Shown: positions 45,476 through 54,579, counted from the stretch's first letter. The stretch is DNA of 64,000 nucleotides from Anaerovorax odorimutans (GCF_024459955.1 NZ_JANFXK010000018.1:1-64000), one strand, 5' to 3'. The notes: generated by a model not told the origin, from the letters alone. A program made the numbers and translations.

Positions 45476-45625
45476 GATATAATAGAAATGATATGAATAT
45501 ACGCCGGAGCTGAGCTTACTGACAAGCGGGCCATGCCGGGTTGGTTTTACCTATAGCCAACCTTGCCGCAACGCTGGTACCACTCACCCAGAGCGGGGCA
45601 AATTCCGGTCAGATATAATATGGTT
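45476..45625 (+). other. Unexplained GC-rich stretch with complementary segments
   Basis: After a TATAAT (45478-45483) comes about 130 bp that is more GC-rich than the flanks and not shared with the other repeat copies. It contains GGTTGG/CCAACC around a 12-nt loop, GCGG/CCGC and CTGAC/GTCAG pairings, and ends before ATATAATATGG. It may be a small structured RNA or the remnant of one. No Rfam family was recognised by eye. Confidence 0.3.
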
Positions 45626-45781
45626 TTCCGATCAGCCGTTTAATGGATTCTGGAAAAATTGAAAATTATACTGCTTTCATGTCCCCATTGATATTGGGGT
45701 GGCAAATCACGCTCAACATTTTCTGCCTTATGGTAAATACGGCGAGCTATGCTGCCAGCACCGACTCATACGAAATACTGT

Positions 45782-45992
45782 CCAAAAGGCAAATTGCTAT
45801 TTTTATCAACACGTGGCGAAAAACCAAGTTTGCGTTGATCTTTTTTCAAGGACACAGAGCATCTGGGCACAAAAATTTGACCCATAGTGCTGCTTTGAAC
45901 AGGAGCAGAGGCCGCAAACCTTGAAAATACATCAACAACCAAATCGAAATGAATCTGTTGTTGAACAAATATGTGCATTGCTTAAAACTGGC
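45782..45992 (+). repeat. Dispersed repeat module M3, copy 2
   Basis: Shares with the copies at 17025 (opposite strand) and 47440 the blocks AAATTGCTATTTTTATCAAC, GGAGCAGAGGCCGCAA and TCAACAAC...GTTGTTGAACAAATA. The minus-strand reading frame is open through the copy (FVQQ...DKNSNLPFG). Confidence 0.8.
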
Positions 45993-46054
45993 TGCGATGT
46001 GGCTTGCAGGTTGAATATGCGGGAAACTTACTCGACGCGGCTCGTAAGTTATAA

Positions 46055-46610
46055 GATGTGAGCCAAGTCGAGCAGCTTTCACGATTCTGCACCTTATGGC
46101 AAGGCCGTACAAATTGGGCAGTATCGTATAATTTGCGGGCTGCCTGGCAAGAAGATGGCTTGGCGCTTTTTGCTTTGAAATTGGACCAGAGCGGACAAAA
46201 TCTGTGGGTTTACGGGTGTTGCGGATTTATTCTTGTGAAATTTCAACTTAAAATTGACCCGCAAGGGCAGGAAAGGTTGAAAAAAGATCCGCTTTTACTT
46301 ATTTTTTTGGATGAAAGATCCTGAAATAATTTAGTACGTTACAATGCGAAATCGGATAGACGTTTCCACTTAGCCGGACACAGCCCGGATACAACAGAGA
46401 TCAGAGAATGGTTTTGGGTTTGCGACCAAATCCCAATTTTACCAGCAAATCCCGCAACCATTCTCCCCAAAGAAACACCTTGGTCGCAGAGAAAATTCGA
46501 AAAGGCCGATTCGTCGGCAAGATCATAACCCGCTGCGACGTGGCTCATAAGTTATACGATTCTTCTGCCCAATTTGTGCGGCGTTGCCGCAAGATGTAAA
46601 TTGGCGGATA
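46055..46610 (+). repeat. Composite dispersed repeat, copy B (M4-M1-M2-M4)
   Basis: Same order as copy A: M4 at about 46078-46131, M1 at 46149-46420, M2 at 46421-46488 (perfect 9-bp ends), junction AAGATCATAACC, then M4 at about 46553-46605. It ends only about 25 bp before the Crp-type gene, so it supplies that gene's upstream region. Confidence 0.85.
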
Positions 46611-46632
46611 AGACTATATGGGAGGATTTGTT

Positions 46633-47304
46633 ATGGAAGGGTCAAATATCACAATATTGGCAGAACGCCTGCCCTTTTGGGAGCATCTGTCTTCAGCGGA
46701 AAAGGATCTGCTGGTACAAAGCGCAGTATCCGTTCATTATGACAAAAACACAGCGGTTCATACCGCCGATTTCGAGTGCATTGGAATCCTGCTGGTGAAA
46801 AGCGGCACCCTTCGAGTCTACATGCTTTCAGAAGATGGAAAAGAAGTGACACTTTACCGTATTTCTTCTGGAGATGTCTGTGTCCTTTCAGCTGCCTGCG
46901 TGCTGCAGGCTATCACCTTTGACGTATGTATCGACGCATTGACCGACTGCGACATGATTCAGATCAGCTCTGCTGCTTTTTCTCAGGTAATGAAAGAAAA
47001 TATCCATGCGGAGGCTTTCACCTACAAGCTTGCTACAGAGCGCTTTTCCGATGTGATGTGGGCCATGCAGCAGATTCTGTTTATGAGCTTCGACCGGCGG
47101 CTGGCGACTTTTCTGCTGGACGAAACTGCTGCGCGCGGCTCCGATACGCTGAAAATGACCCACGAAGAGATCGCCCGTATGATGGGCAGTGCCCGTGAGG
47201 TGGTTACACGAATGCTGAAATACTTTTCTCAGGAGGGCTGGGTGGAGCTGTCCCGTGGCACGGTAAAGCTGCTGGATCGTAAGAAGCTGATGGCACTATT
47301 GTAA
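46633..47304 (+). CDS. Crp/Fnr-family transcriptional regulator
   Basis: A protein of 223 residues with an N-terminal cyclic-nucleotide-binding-like beta-roll (about 10-125), a dimer helix and a C-terminal winged HTH (MTHEEIARMMGSAREVVTRMLKYF). The recognition helix keeps the R-E-x-x-x-R pattern that reads TGTGA in Crp. Several Cys (CVLSAACVLQ, FDVCIDALTDCD) could allow redox or metal sensing, but no Fnr-type N-terminal Cys cluster is present. ATG 46633 is used because GGGAGG lies just upstream; the frame from 46618 includes that ribosome binding site. A matching palindrome lies before the CoA-disulfide-reductase gene at 50.3 kb, a likely target. Confidence 0.88.
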   Translation: MEGSNITILAERLPFWEHLSSAEKDLLVQSAVSVHYDKNTAVHTADFECIGILLVKSGTLRVYMLSEDGKEVTLYRISSGDVCVLSAACVLQAITFDVCIDALTDCDMIQISSAAFSQVMKENIHAEAFTYKLATERFSDVMWAMQQILFMSFDRRLATFLLDETAARGSDTLKMTHEEIARMMGSAREVVTRMLKYFSQEGWVELSRGTVKLLDRKKLMALL

Positions 47305-47394
47305 AAGAACTTCCATCTTTGAACATCCGAAAGCGGGCCGATTGAATGGCTGGTTCCTGAAAGGATCCCCAAAAAGATGAAAAACGGGCTATCG

Positions 47395-47665
47395 AGCAGG
47401 CGACCAAATTTTGGTTTTCCCGAAAAACGCCGCAACCATTGGCCCCCAAAAGACAAATTACTATTTTTATCAACACGCAGCGAAAAACCAGGTTTTTGTT
47501 GACCTTTTTTCAATGATGCAAGAGCCTGAGAGCACAAAATCCCGATCAAAATACGACTTTCAATCGGAGCAGAGGCCGCAAGCCTTGGAAAGACCTCAAC
47601 AACCAGGGCGAAATTAATTCGTTGTTGAACAAATAGGGGCATTGTTAAAAAATGGCTTCACTTTT
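47395..47665 (+). repeat. Partial M2 followed by dispersed module M3, copy 3
   Basis: 47395-47455 resembles the left part of M2 (GGCGACCAAAT, CGCAACCATT) but lacks the right arm. M3 follows at 47440-47665 with the conserved TTTTTATCAACACGCAGCGA, GGAGCAGAGGCCGCAAGCCTTGG and TCAACAAC/GTTGTTGA parts. The minus-strand frame is again open (FVQQRINFALVVEVFPRL, RVDKNSNLSFG). Confidence 0.75.
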
Positions 47666-47750
47666 CACGATTTCAAACGCCCGCAAACCCACAACTTTGC
47701 GGTAACTTTCTATGATTTTTTCGAAAAGTTACCGCAAGATGCAAAGGCAG
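47655..47750 (+). repeat. Dispersed module M5, copy 1
   Basis: TTTTCACGATTTC, CCCGCAAACCC, CAACTTTGCGGTAACTTTC and GAAAAGTTACCGC are shared in the same order with 57865-58020. It contains a GTAACTTT/AAAGTTAC inverted repeat. Confidence 0.65.
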
Positions 47751-47783
47751 CTGCGCCCCAATCAAGTCATTATTTTCCAAAGA

Positions 47784-47827
47784 AGAAAAGGTTTTGCTGC
47801 GGCAAACTCCGCAGCAAAACCTTTTCT
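47784..47827 (-). terminator. Terminator of the CoA-disulfide-reductase fusion gene
   Basis: A perfect 19-bp stem (AGAAAAGGTTTTGCTGCGG and complement) with a 6-nt loop, directly after the stop codon. Confidence 0.85.
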
Positions 47828-50299
47828 TTATATAAAGAGATTCACATTGGAATTCTCCGCATCGCCCAGGTAGCTGGCTACCCCTGCCAGTTCCACGCCG
47901 TCGATCAGTTCTTCTTCCTTGATCCCCATCACATCCATGGACATGGTGCAGGCCACCAGCTTCACCCCGTTGTCCAGCGCCTGTTTCATCAGCGTTTCCA
48001 GAGAGTCCACATTTTTATCCCTCATGACGCTTTTCATCATCTTGGTGCCCATGCCGCCCATATTCATTTTGGACAGCTTTAACTTTCCCGTACCCCGCGG
48101 CATCATGGCTCCGAACATCTTTTCTATAAACGACTTTTTCACTGGCTGCTTCTCACGCCTTCTCAGTATGTTGAGTCCCCAGAAGGTAAAGAACATGGTT
48201 ACCGGGCGTCCCATAGCCGCGGCGCCATTGGCAATGATGAAGGAAGCCAGCGCTTTATCCAGGTCCCCGCTGAACACGACCATGGTCTTTCCCTGGGGAA
48301 GTTCACCGCCCGATGATTGAGCGCAGCATTGCCCGGTTCCCTCACCGGCGCCCTTTCTGATATACACCAGATTCTCTTTTCCCTGTTTTTCCGTTTTCAC
48401 CAGCGTATTGCCGGTCCTGCCGCACCAGGCGTCGATATCTCTGGCAAATCCCAGATCTGTAGCCGATACCCGCAGAGTCTGGCCTTCCTCCATGCTGCGA
48501 ATAGCTTCATTGACTTTCATGATCGGTCCCGGACACTGGAGTCCGCAGCAGTCGATAATTTTCAGTTCCTGTTCCTTCGGTTCTTCCTGATGGCTCATCT
48601 CTTCCTGCTCCTTTCTCTCCCCCTGATCGTAATGCATGGATTTATAAAACGCTGTCCCGCCTTCCAGTACCTGTACGTCTGAAAATCCGTTTCCCATCAA
48701 TATCCTCGCTGCGTTGTAGGAACGGACGCCTACGGCGCAGTAAACGATAATCCGTTTTGTCTTATCCAGTTCGTCCAGACGGTCCCGCAGCTGCCCCAGC
48801 GGAATATGGTACGAACCCGGGATTTGGAAAACCAGTCGTTCCATGTCTTCCGTCACATCCAGCACGATAAAATCATCCTGCTGCGGCTTTTCCAAAAGCG
48901 CATCCAGTTCTGCCGGCCCAATGAAGGAAACCAGTCCGTCCAGCACGTTCTGCGCTACAAAGCCCAGCATATTTACCGGATCCTTTGCCGAAGAGTACGG
49001 CGGCGCATACGCCAGCTCCAGTTTTTCCAGATCAGAGACGGAAGCGCCGAGACGCATTGCGGCGGCAAGTACGTCGATCCTCTTATCGGCTCCATCCTGC
49101 CCCACTGCCTGAGCGCCGAAAAGCTCTCCCTGATTACCGAATATCAGCTTCAAAATCAGCGGCGTGGCTCCCGGGTAGTAGCCTGCGTGGGATTTCTGGT
49201 TGATGATAACGGAATGGTAATCCTGGCCCTTTTCCTTTCCCATTGCACGCAGCGTCTTTTCATTGACTCCTGTGCAGGCTGCCGTCAGATCGAAGACCTG
49301 AGCGGCGGAAGTTCCCTGTGTTCCATCGTAAGCTTTATGATCGCCTGCAATATTATCGGCGCAGATCCGCGCCTGCTTGTTAGCCGGACCGGCCAGTGGA
49401 ATCATGGTCTTCGTTTTCAGGGTAAAGTTCTCAACCTCAATCACATCACCTACAGCATAGATATCCGGATCAGAAGTGCGCAGCTCGCTGTTCACCTGTA
49501 TTCCGCCTTTTTCATTGAGCCGAAGGCCCGCTTCCTTTGCCAGCCCGCTGTTGGGTTTCACACCTATGGAAAGGATGATCAGATCTGCTGTGACGCTTCG
49601 CCCGCTGGACAAATGTATGATCGTACCGTTTTGGGTTTCTTCGAAAGAACGGACCCCGTCGCCCAGAATCAAGTCCACCTGGTTCATAACCATATTCTCA
49701 TGAAGCAGCTGTGCCATTTCCGGGTCCAGCGGCGCCATAACCTGATCCTGCATTTCAATCAGACTCACCTGGATGTTCTGCGCCCTGAGATTTTCCGCCA
49801 TTTCCAGGCCAATGAAGCCGCCGCCGATAACTGCTGCCCGTTTTGGGTTTCCTTCATGGATCAGGCTTTTAATCGCATCCGTATCGGGAACGGTCCAAAG
49901 GGTATGAATACCCGCTCCGTCTATTCCCGGAATCGGAGGCTTGATCGGCGATGATCCTGTCGCAAGGACAAGGGTGTCATAGGCTTCTTCATAGATCCGC
50001 CCGCTTGTCAGCTCCCTGACCTTCACGGTCTTCTTCTCCGGCATGATCCTGACCGCCTCGTTGAGCACCCTGACATCCACATTGAATTTATCCTTCATTG
50101 CCTGCGGCGTCTGCAGCAGCAAGGCATCTCTTTCCTTGATAGCATCCCCAATATAATATGGAAGGCCGCAATTGGCATAGGAAATATATTCTCCCCGTTC
50201 AAGGATAAGGATTTCCATGTCCTCGTCCCGTCTTCTCAGTCTGGCCGCCGCAGTGGCCCCTCCGGCGACTCCCCCTATAATAACTGTCTTATTGCCCAT
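47828..50299 (-). CDS. CoA-disulfide reductase-type flavoprotein fused to rhodanese, TusA and DsrE domains
   Basis: A protein of 823 residues. Domains: FAD/NAD-dependent pyridine nucleotide disulfide reductase (1-450; GGVAGGATAAARLRR, redox Cys44 in YANCGLPYY, NAD site VIGGGFIGLEMA), rhodanese (about 470-565; Cys in VYCAVGVRSYNA), TusA/SirA (about 595-670; DCCGLQCPGPIMK) and a DsrE/F-like domain (about 685-823; ACTMSMDVMG). Such fusions handle CoA-persulfide, polysulfide or other sulfane sulfur and relay it between Cys residues. ATG 50299 is chosen with GAGG 8 nt upstream; the longer frame runs into the promoter. It has its own promoter with a Crp-like operator. A role in sulfur-stress or redox defence is an inference. 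Confidence 0.9.
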   Translation of the reverse strand: MGNKTVIIGGVAGGATAAARLRRRDEDMEILILERGEYISYANCGLPYYIGDAIKERDALLLQTPQAMKDKFNVDVRVLNEAVRIMPEKKTVKVRELTSGRIYEEAYDTLVLATGSSPIKPPIPGIDGAGIHTLWTVPDTDAIKSLIHEGNPKRAAVIGGGFIGLEMAENLRAQNIQVSLIEMQDQVMAPLDPEMAQLLHENMVMNQVDLILGDGVRSFEETQNGTIIHLSSGRSVTADLIILSIGVKPNSGLAKEAGLRLNEKGGIQVNSELRTSDPDIYAVGDVIEVENFTLKTKTMIPLAGPANKQARICADNIAGDHKAYDGTQGTSAAQVFDLTAACTGVNEKTLRAMGKEKGQDYHSVIINQKSHAGYYPGATPLILKLIFGNQGELFGAQAVGQDGADKRIDVLAAAMRLGASVSDLEKLELAYAPPYSSAKDPVNMLGFVAQNVLDGLVSFIGPAELDALLEKPQQDDFIVLDVTEDMERLVFQIPGSYHIPLGQLRDRLDELDKTKRIIVYCAVGVRSYNAARILMGNGFSDVQVLEGGTAFYKSMHYDQGERKEQEEMSHQEEPKEQELKIIDCCGLQCPGPIMKVNEAIRSMEEGQTLRVSATDLGFARDIDAWCGRTGNTLVKTEKQGKENLVYIRKGAGEGTGQCCAQSSGGELPQGKTMVVFSGDLDKALASFIIANGAAAMGRPVTMFFTFWGLNILRRREKQPVKKSFIEKMFGAMMPRGTGKLKLSKMNMGGMGTKMMKSVMRDKNVDSLETLMKQALDNGVKLVACTMSMDVMGIKEEELIDGVELAGVASYLGDAENSNVNLFI

Positions 50300-50307
50300 A
50301 ATAAAAA

Positions 50308-50374
50308 CCTCACAATCTTTCTTTGTGAGGTCATTATATCGTGTTTCGTATCTGCCTTCTGTGACTGAGTCACA
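50308..50374 (-). promoter_or_regulatory. Promoter and operators of the CoA-disulfide-reductase fusion gene
   Basis: Minus-strand TATAAT at 50338-50333. Upstream, the palindrome TGTGACT-C-AGTCACA (50374-50360) is centred about 41 bp before the expected start of transcription, the class II position for Crp/Fnr activators; its TGTGA...TCACA spacing is 5 rather than 6. Downstream, CCTCACAA-N7-TTGTGAGG (50330-50308) is a perfect inverted repeat overlapping the start site and the ribosome binding site GTGAGG. Confidence 0.65.
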
Positions 50375-50378
50375 CAAA

Positions 50379-52946
50379 TCAGTCCTTTTTCTTTTTATGC
50401 TTTCGCTTTTCTTCCGCCAAATCCCGGTCCAGGCGCGGAACGATGTCTCCAGCCTTCACCATACGGATAAACAGATCTGTCAGCTTGGGATCGAATTGTT
50501 TGCCTCTCTGCCGCTGCAGCTCCTCCAGTGCGTATTCAACCGTATAGGGTTCTTTGTAGGAGCGCATGGAAACCATTGCGTCGAAGGCATCGGCAATGCA
50601 GAGAATTCTGGCGGAAAGCGGTATGTCTTCCCCTGAAATTTTGCGCGGATAGCCCTGCCCGTCATAGCGTTCGTGATGGCCGATAACGGCCGGAATCACA
50701 TAGTCCAGAGACGGCAGATGGCGAATGATGCCCACCGAACTTTCCACATGGCCTTTTATGATTTCGTATTCTTCATCCGTCAGCTTGCCGGGCTTGTTGA
50801 GAATATCCTCCCGAATGCCGATCTTTCCAATGTCATGGAGCAGACCTGCTTCCCGGATCAATTCAACGAAATCATCCCCCATATCGTAGGCCTCCGCCAG
50901 ACAGGACGCATAGTAGGCCACGTTCTTTGAATGGCTGAAGGTATAATGGTCCTTGGTATCAATGGCGGCAGTAAGGGCATAGATCGTGGGAGCGTATTCG
51001 GAGTAAATATCCTGCTTGTATTCGCTGCTGTCCACATTGTTTTCTGATTTGGCGTTTATGTTGCTTTCATGGGAAAGCATGATTGCGTTCTTTCCTCTGC
51101 GTTTAACCTGATAAACCGCCATATCGGCGCCTTCAACCAATTCCTTTACACTGCCGGCGGCATATGGATAAGAGCTGATTCCGCCGCTCACCGTAAGAAC
51201 TTTCAGCGCATAATCCGCCGCGGTTTTATTCATATCCATGATCTGCCTGCGGATATTTTCCGCCAGATTGCTGGCGGACAGCATGTCATACCCCGGCAGG
51301 ATGATCGCGAACTCTTTCCCGCTGTATCGGGCGGTATAGCCGTTATTGCCCACGCTGGCCGTAATGGTCCTTGCCACGCGCTGCAGGGCCAGATCGCCTT
51401 CCCTGTCTCCGTACAGCTGATTGTACAGCTTGAAGTCGTCCAGATTCAGTATGATAAGAGCCAATGACCGATCTTTATTTTTTTCAAATTCATCTTCCAA
51501 AACCTCATAAAAATATTTGCGGTTTAAAAGACCTGTGAGGTCGTCAGTTCTGGCCTCCTGATACGCTTTTTCATAAAGTCTGGCATTCTTTACGGCAATG
51601 GCTCCAATAGAGCTGACCGATGTGAGAAAACTGATATCGTCATATGTAAATCTGCCGTACGTGTCCCTTTTGGATACTCCGATCAGGCCGATCAGTGTAT
51701 CTCCGTCCTTCAGCGGGGCAAAAATTTTGATATCCAGATTGCGGATCTGTTTTTTCTCTTCTTCCCACATCGCCTTATAGGCGGTCAGACATTGAAACTC
51801 CTCCATAAGCAGACATTCATTATGCTGGTTCAGATAGCCGATGACCGGATTGCTCTTGTCCAGCGACATGGTCTTATTGTCCAGGGGGCTGGCGCTGTGA
51901 GCGATATCATAAGTGTTTTCCCTGCTGTTTTCTATAAATATGTAAACCTTATCCGCATCCAGCATCTGCTCGACCGTGCGGGTCACTTTTTCCAAAACCT
52001 GATGGACTTCCAGACTGCAGGATATCTCCCGGCTGAACTCCTTTAAGGTCTCTGACCTGGCGATTTCCTCTTTTATAAAAACCGTATCCACAAATCGCTT
52101 CATGGCGTAATACAAAAGGAAGGTGACAAGGGTAAAGAGGATTGCCGTAGCGAGCACATACCGGTCTTCATATTGACCCAGAGCTGTCCGTATAAAGCGC
52201 TCCAGCGGTGCAATCACATTGGAAAACAGCAAAATTACGATCACCGCCACAACCACATAGCAGCTTCCCTTTGAAACCAGCAGCGTCAGCTTAAACAGCC
52301 GCCTCCTGTACATGGCATAAAACATGCAGAAGATCATCAAAAGCGCTGACAGTATGTCAATGGGAAATCCTTCGAACACAGGAAAGCACAGACATACCTG
52401 CCCGAAAAAAACGCTGATAATTCCAAGCAGGATCGGAGTAAGCTGCCTTTTACGGATTTCATCGGTCTTGTAGCCCCGCAGCATAATGATGAACATATGA
52501 ATCAGTACCGCGCCGCAGACCAGGAACAGAACCGCAACGCTCCATGTGATATGATAAACGAAGCCCACGCCTCCATTGGGCTGCGCCACCGGTTCCGGAG
52601 CCTTCAGAAAGAACCCGGTCAAAATATTAATGATATTGATTGCCAGCGAAAGCACCAGCCAAAGGAGCCGGAGTCTCGACTTTTTCGCTCCGACGAATTC
52701 CTCCATAAAGCAGAAGAACGCGAAGGGCATCATCAAAAGGCCGAAAATAGAAATATCGTACCACAGCTTCTCACTGGGCCAAAACTCCATACGCATGCAG
52801 AACGAACCGCCTACCCACAGCACCCCCAAAAACAGCACCATGATAAAAGCATCATTCAGCTTTGTGCGTTTGGCTGCGATAAAAGCGAAGAGCAGGAGCA
52901 GATAGCAGCAGAGAGCGATGATCGGAATGAACACAAAATTATTCAA
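50379..52946 (-). CDS. Membrane GAF-GGDEF-HD-GYP signalling protein
   Basis: A protein of 855 residues. About eight N-terminal helices (1-290), GAF domain (about 310-460), GGDEF domain (about 470-625) and HD-GYP phosphodiesterase (about 660-835; HDIGKIGI, HHERYDGQGYP). The GGDEF site reads SGKEF, so cyclase activity is probably lost and the domain may be regulatory; the HD-GYP site looks intact, suggesting c-di-GMP hydrolysis. The probable start is TTG 52946, with AGGAGG 9 nt upstream; the ATG at 52973 lies before that ribosome binding site. The start overlaps the GH3 stop by 8 bp, suggesting coupling. Confidence 0.88.
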   Translation of the reverse strand: MNNFVFIPIIALCCYLLLLFAFIAAKRTKLNDAFIMVLFLGVLWVGGSFCMRMEFWPSEKLWYDISIFGLLMMPFAFFCFMEEFVGAKKSRLRLLWLVLSLAINIINILTGFFLKAPEPVAQPNGGVGFVYHITWSVAVLFLVCGAVLIHMFIIMLRGYKTDEIRKRQLTPILLGIISVFFGQVCLCFPVFEGFPIDILSALLMIFCMFYAMYRRRLFKLTLLVSKGSCYVVVAVIVILLFSNVIAPLERFIRTALGQYEDRYVLATAILFTLVTFLLYYAMKRFVDTVFIKEEIARSETLKEFSREISCSLEVHQVLEKVTRTVEQMLDADKVYIFIENSRENTYDIAHSASPLDNKTMSLDKSNPVIGYLNQHNECLLMEEFQCLTAYKAMWEEEKKQIRNLDIKIFAPLKDGDTLIGLIGVSKRDTYGRFTYDDISFLTSVSSIGAIAVKNARLYEKAYQEARTDDLTGLLNRKYFYEVLEDEFEKNKDRSLALIILNLDDFKLYNQLYGDREGDLALQRVARTITASVGNNGYTARYSGKEFAIILPGYDMLSASNLAENIRRQIMDMNKTAADYALKVLTVSGGISSYPYAAGSVKELVEGADMAVYQVKRRGKNAIMLSHESNINAKSENNVDSSEYKQDIYSEYAPTIYALTAAIDTKDHYTFSHSKNVAYYASCLAEAYDMGDDFVELIREAGLLHDIGKIGIREDILNKPGKLTDEEYEIIKGHVESSVGIIRHLPSLDYVIPAVIGHHERYDGQGYPRKISGEDIPLSARILCIADAFDAMVSMRSYKEPYTVEYALEELQRQRGKQFDPKLTDLFIRMVKAGDIVPRLDRDLAEEKRKHKKKKD

Positions 52947-54579
52947 TTCGCGTCCCCTCCTTTCGCACGGCATATATGGACTTCTGAAGTTCTAAAAGGT
53001 CTTTTATCTCGTACACGGAGGGGTTGACCTTTCTCAGTTTCTTTTGATGCCTTCTCTCGTATTCGGCAAAAGTCCCGCATTTCAGTATGGTGATCTGCAG
53101 CGGGTCCATTCCCAGAATCATTTTCAGATCTTTATAATCGTGATCCACATATTTGAAATACACGGTCAGATGCTCTTTCAGAATCTCTTTGCCCACCGCC
53201 TGACTGGCCAGTGAATCCGGCGCCAGTTCCACATAGACGTGCATGAAAGGCTTCTTATTTTCGTTGTATTCTTTGGCTGCGAACCAGTCCTCAATATCCA
53301 GGCCCGACAGATCGACCACGGTCTGTACAGCGCTTTCCGTAATTCTTGTGAATCCTGCGATATCAATGACATTGGACACCCGGTCAATGTACTTGAACCT
53401 GGGGATCTTTGTCTGATCTTCGCTGTTTTCCAGTCCCATACAGCGGTACACGTCCCCAACCCGGTAGCGCATAAAAGCTCCGCCTTTGAGGACGGAAATC
53501 ACAATCTCATATTTTTCACCCGGCTGCACCTCGTCCATAAGATAAGTTTTGGGCTGATAGGTTTTATCCTCCAGATTTTTATTCATCTCCGCCTCGGGAA
53601 TGAATTCATAAAAACAGGTGTCCGGGAAAAAGTACATACCTTCCCTTGTCCAGGTTTCCGTACCAATACAGGACGGCTCCGTTCCTGCGAAGAGTTCCAT
53701 CGGCCTCACACCCCACAGTTCCTCCAGCTCATCTTTATAGCAGTGGTTGTCCGTGCCGGCCACCATAAAACCTTTCAGGTCGAACAGGTCCCTGGGTATC
53801 AGGTCTCTGCCTTCTTTTTTGCAGGTACGCTTTGCTTTCAAATACCGGAGAAGGAACTTGGGAGACAGCGTAACAATCGAAGAGCCCTTTTTTCCGGAAC
53901 CGCCTCCGCCCATCTTGGAAAGTGTCTGGCTTACAAAATAAGCGACGCTGCCCAGTCCGAAAAAATAGTCGATGCCCTTTGACATCGCCAGCTTAAAACC
54001 CCTTTTATTCCTTTCGGAAAAGGACATGCCTTCCGCCTCTTCAACCGGCGGCAGGAATTCGATGCTGATCTCGTCGTGGAGCGCCCTGGGGAAAAGTCCC
54101 GTGGCATAGGGAAGCGGCGCCAGCCCATAGAGAAACGTATCTGTCGCTTTTACATCAAATTTTTTCTTTTCCGTACTTGTGGATAAAATCATACATGCCA
54201 ACACATTGTTCTTATAGGTATTGAGCATGCTCTGGGTATAGGGCGCCACCTTAATAGGATGTTTTCCTCCCTCCCAGGTGGTCTGTATCCATATAATCGG
54301 ATCGTCGGGCAGCATCCCGCCCTTTTTCTGCAGAAGTACATCGGCATAATCTTCATAGGTTGTCAGCGGAAACTTTTCCCGCAGTTCATCAATAGAGTGA
54401 ATACGCCTTCCCTGCAAAAGCTTTTTCCCCAGCTCTGATTTTTCCCAGAGAAAAAGCTGTTCTTCCATGAGGCGCTTTTGTATCCTCATGTATTCACTGA
54501 TGTTCAGATCCAGGAATCCGCAATATTCATTCCAGATATCCTCTGAACGTTTCTTCTTAAGTTTTTCCTCAAATTTCAT
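52939..54579 (-). CDS. GH3-family acyl-adenylate-forming protein
   Basis: A protein of 546 residues of the GH3 family, known from plants as acyl-amido synthetases and widespread but uncharacterised in bacteria. Adenylation motifs are visible in FAGTEPSCIGTET and FMRYRVGDVYRC, with a C-terminal lid domain (about 430-546). It would activate a carboxylate with ATP, possibly to join it to an amino acid; substrate unknown. Its ATG overlaps the stop of the ICMT-like gene (ATGA). Genes fbp, ICMT-like, GH3 and HD-GYP run in one direction with gaps below 20 bp. Confidence 0.85.
   Translation of the reverse strand: MKFEEKLKKKRSEDIWNEYCGFLDLNISEYMRIQKRLMEEQLFLWEKSELGKKLLQGRRIHSIDELREKFPLTTYEDYADVLLQKKGGMLPDDPIIWIQTTWEGGKHPIKVAPYTQSMLNTYKNNVLACMILSTSTEKKKFDVKATDTFLYGLAPLPYATGLFPRALHDEISIEFLPPVEEAEGMSFSERNKRGFKLAMSKGIDYFFGLGSVAYFVSQTLSKMGGGGSGKKGSSIVTLSPKFLLRYLKAKRTCKKEGRDLIPRDLFDLKGFMVAGTDNHCYKDELEELWGVRPMELFAGTEPSCIGTETWTREGMYFFPDTCFYEFIPEAEMNKNLEDKTYQPKTYLMDEVQPGEKYEIVISVLKGGAFMRYRVGDVYRCMGLENSEDQTKIPRFKYIDRVSNVIDIAGFTRITESAVQTVVDLSGLDIEDWFAAKEYNENKKPFMHVYVELAPDSLASQAVGKEILKEHLTVYFKYVDHDYKDLKMILGMDPLQITILKCGTFAEYERRHQKKLRKVNPSVYEIKDLLELQKSIYAVRKEGTRIE

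Noticed and set aside
45476-45625. 6S RNA
   Set aside because: AAGCGGGCCA matches a piece of E. coli 6S RNA, but the length and the long open-bubble hairpin do not fit. Probably chance.
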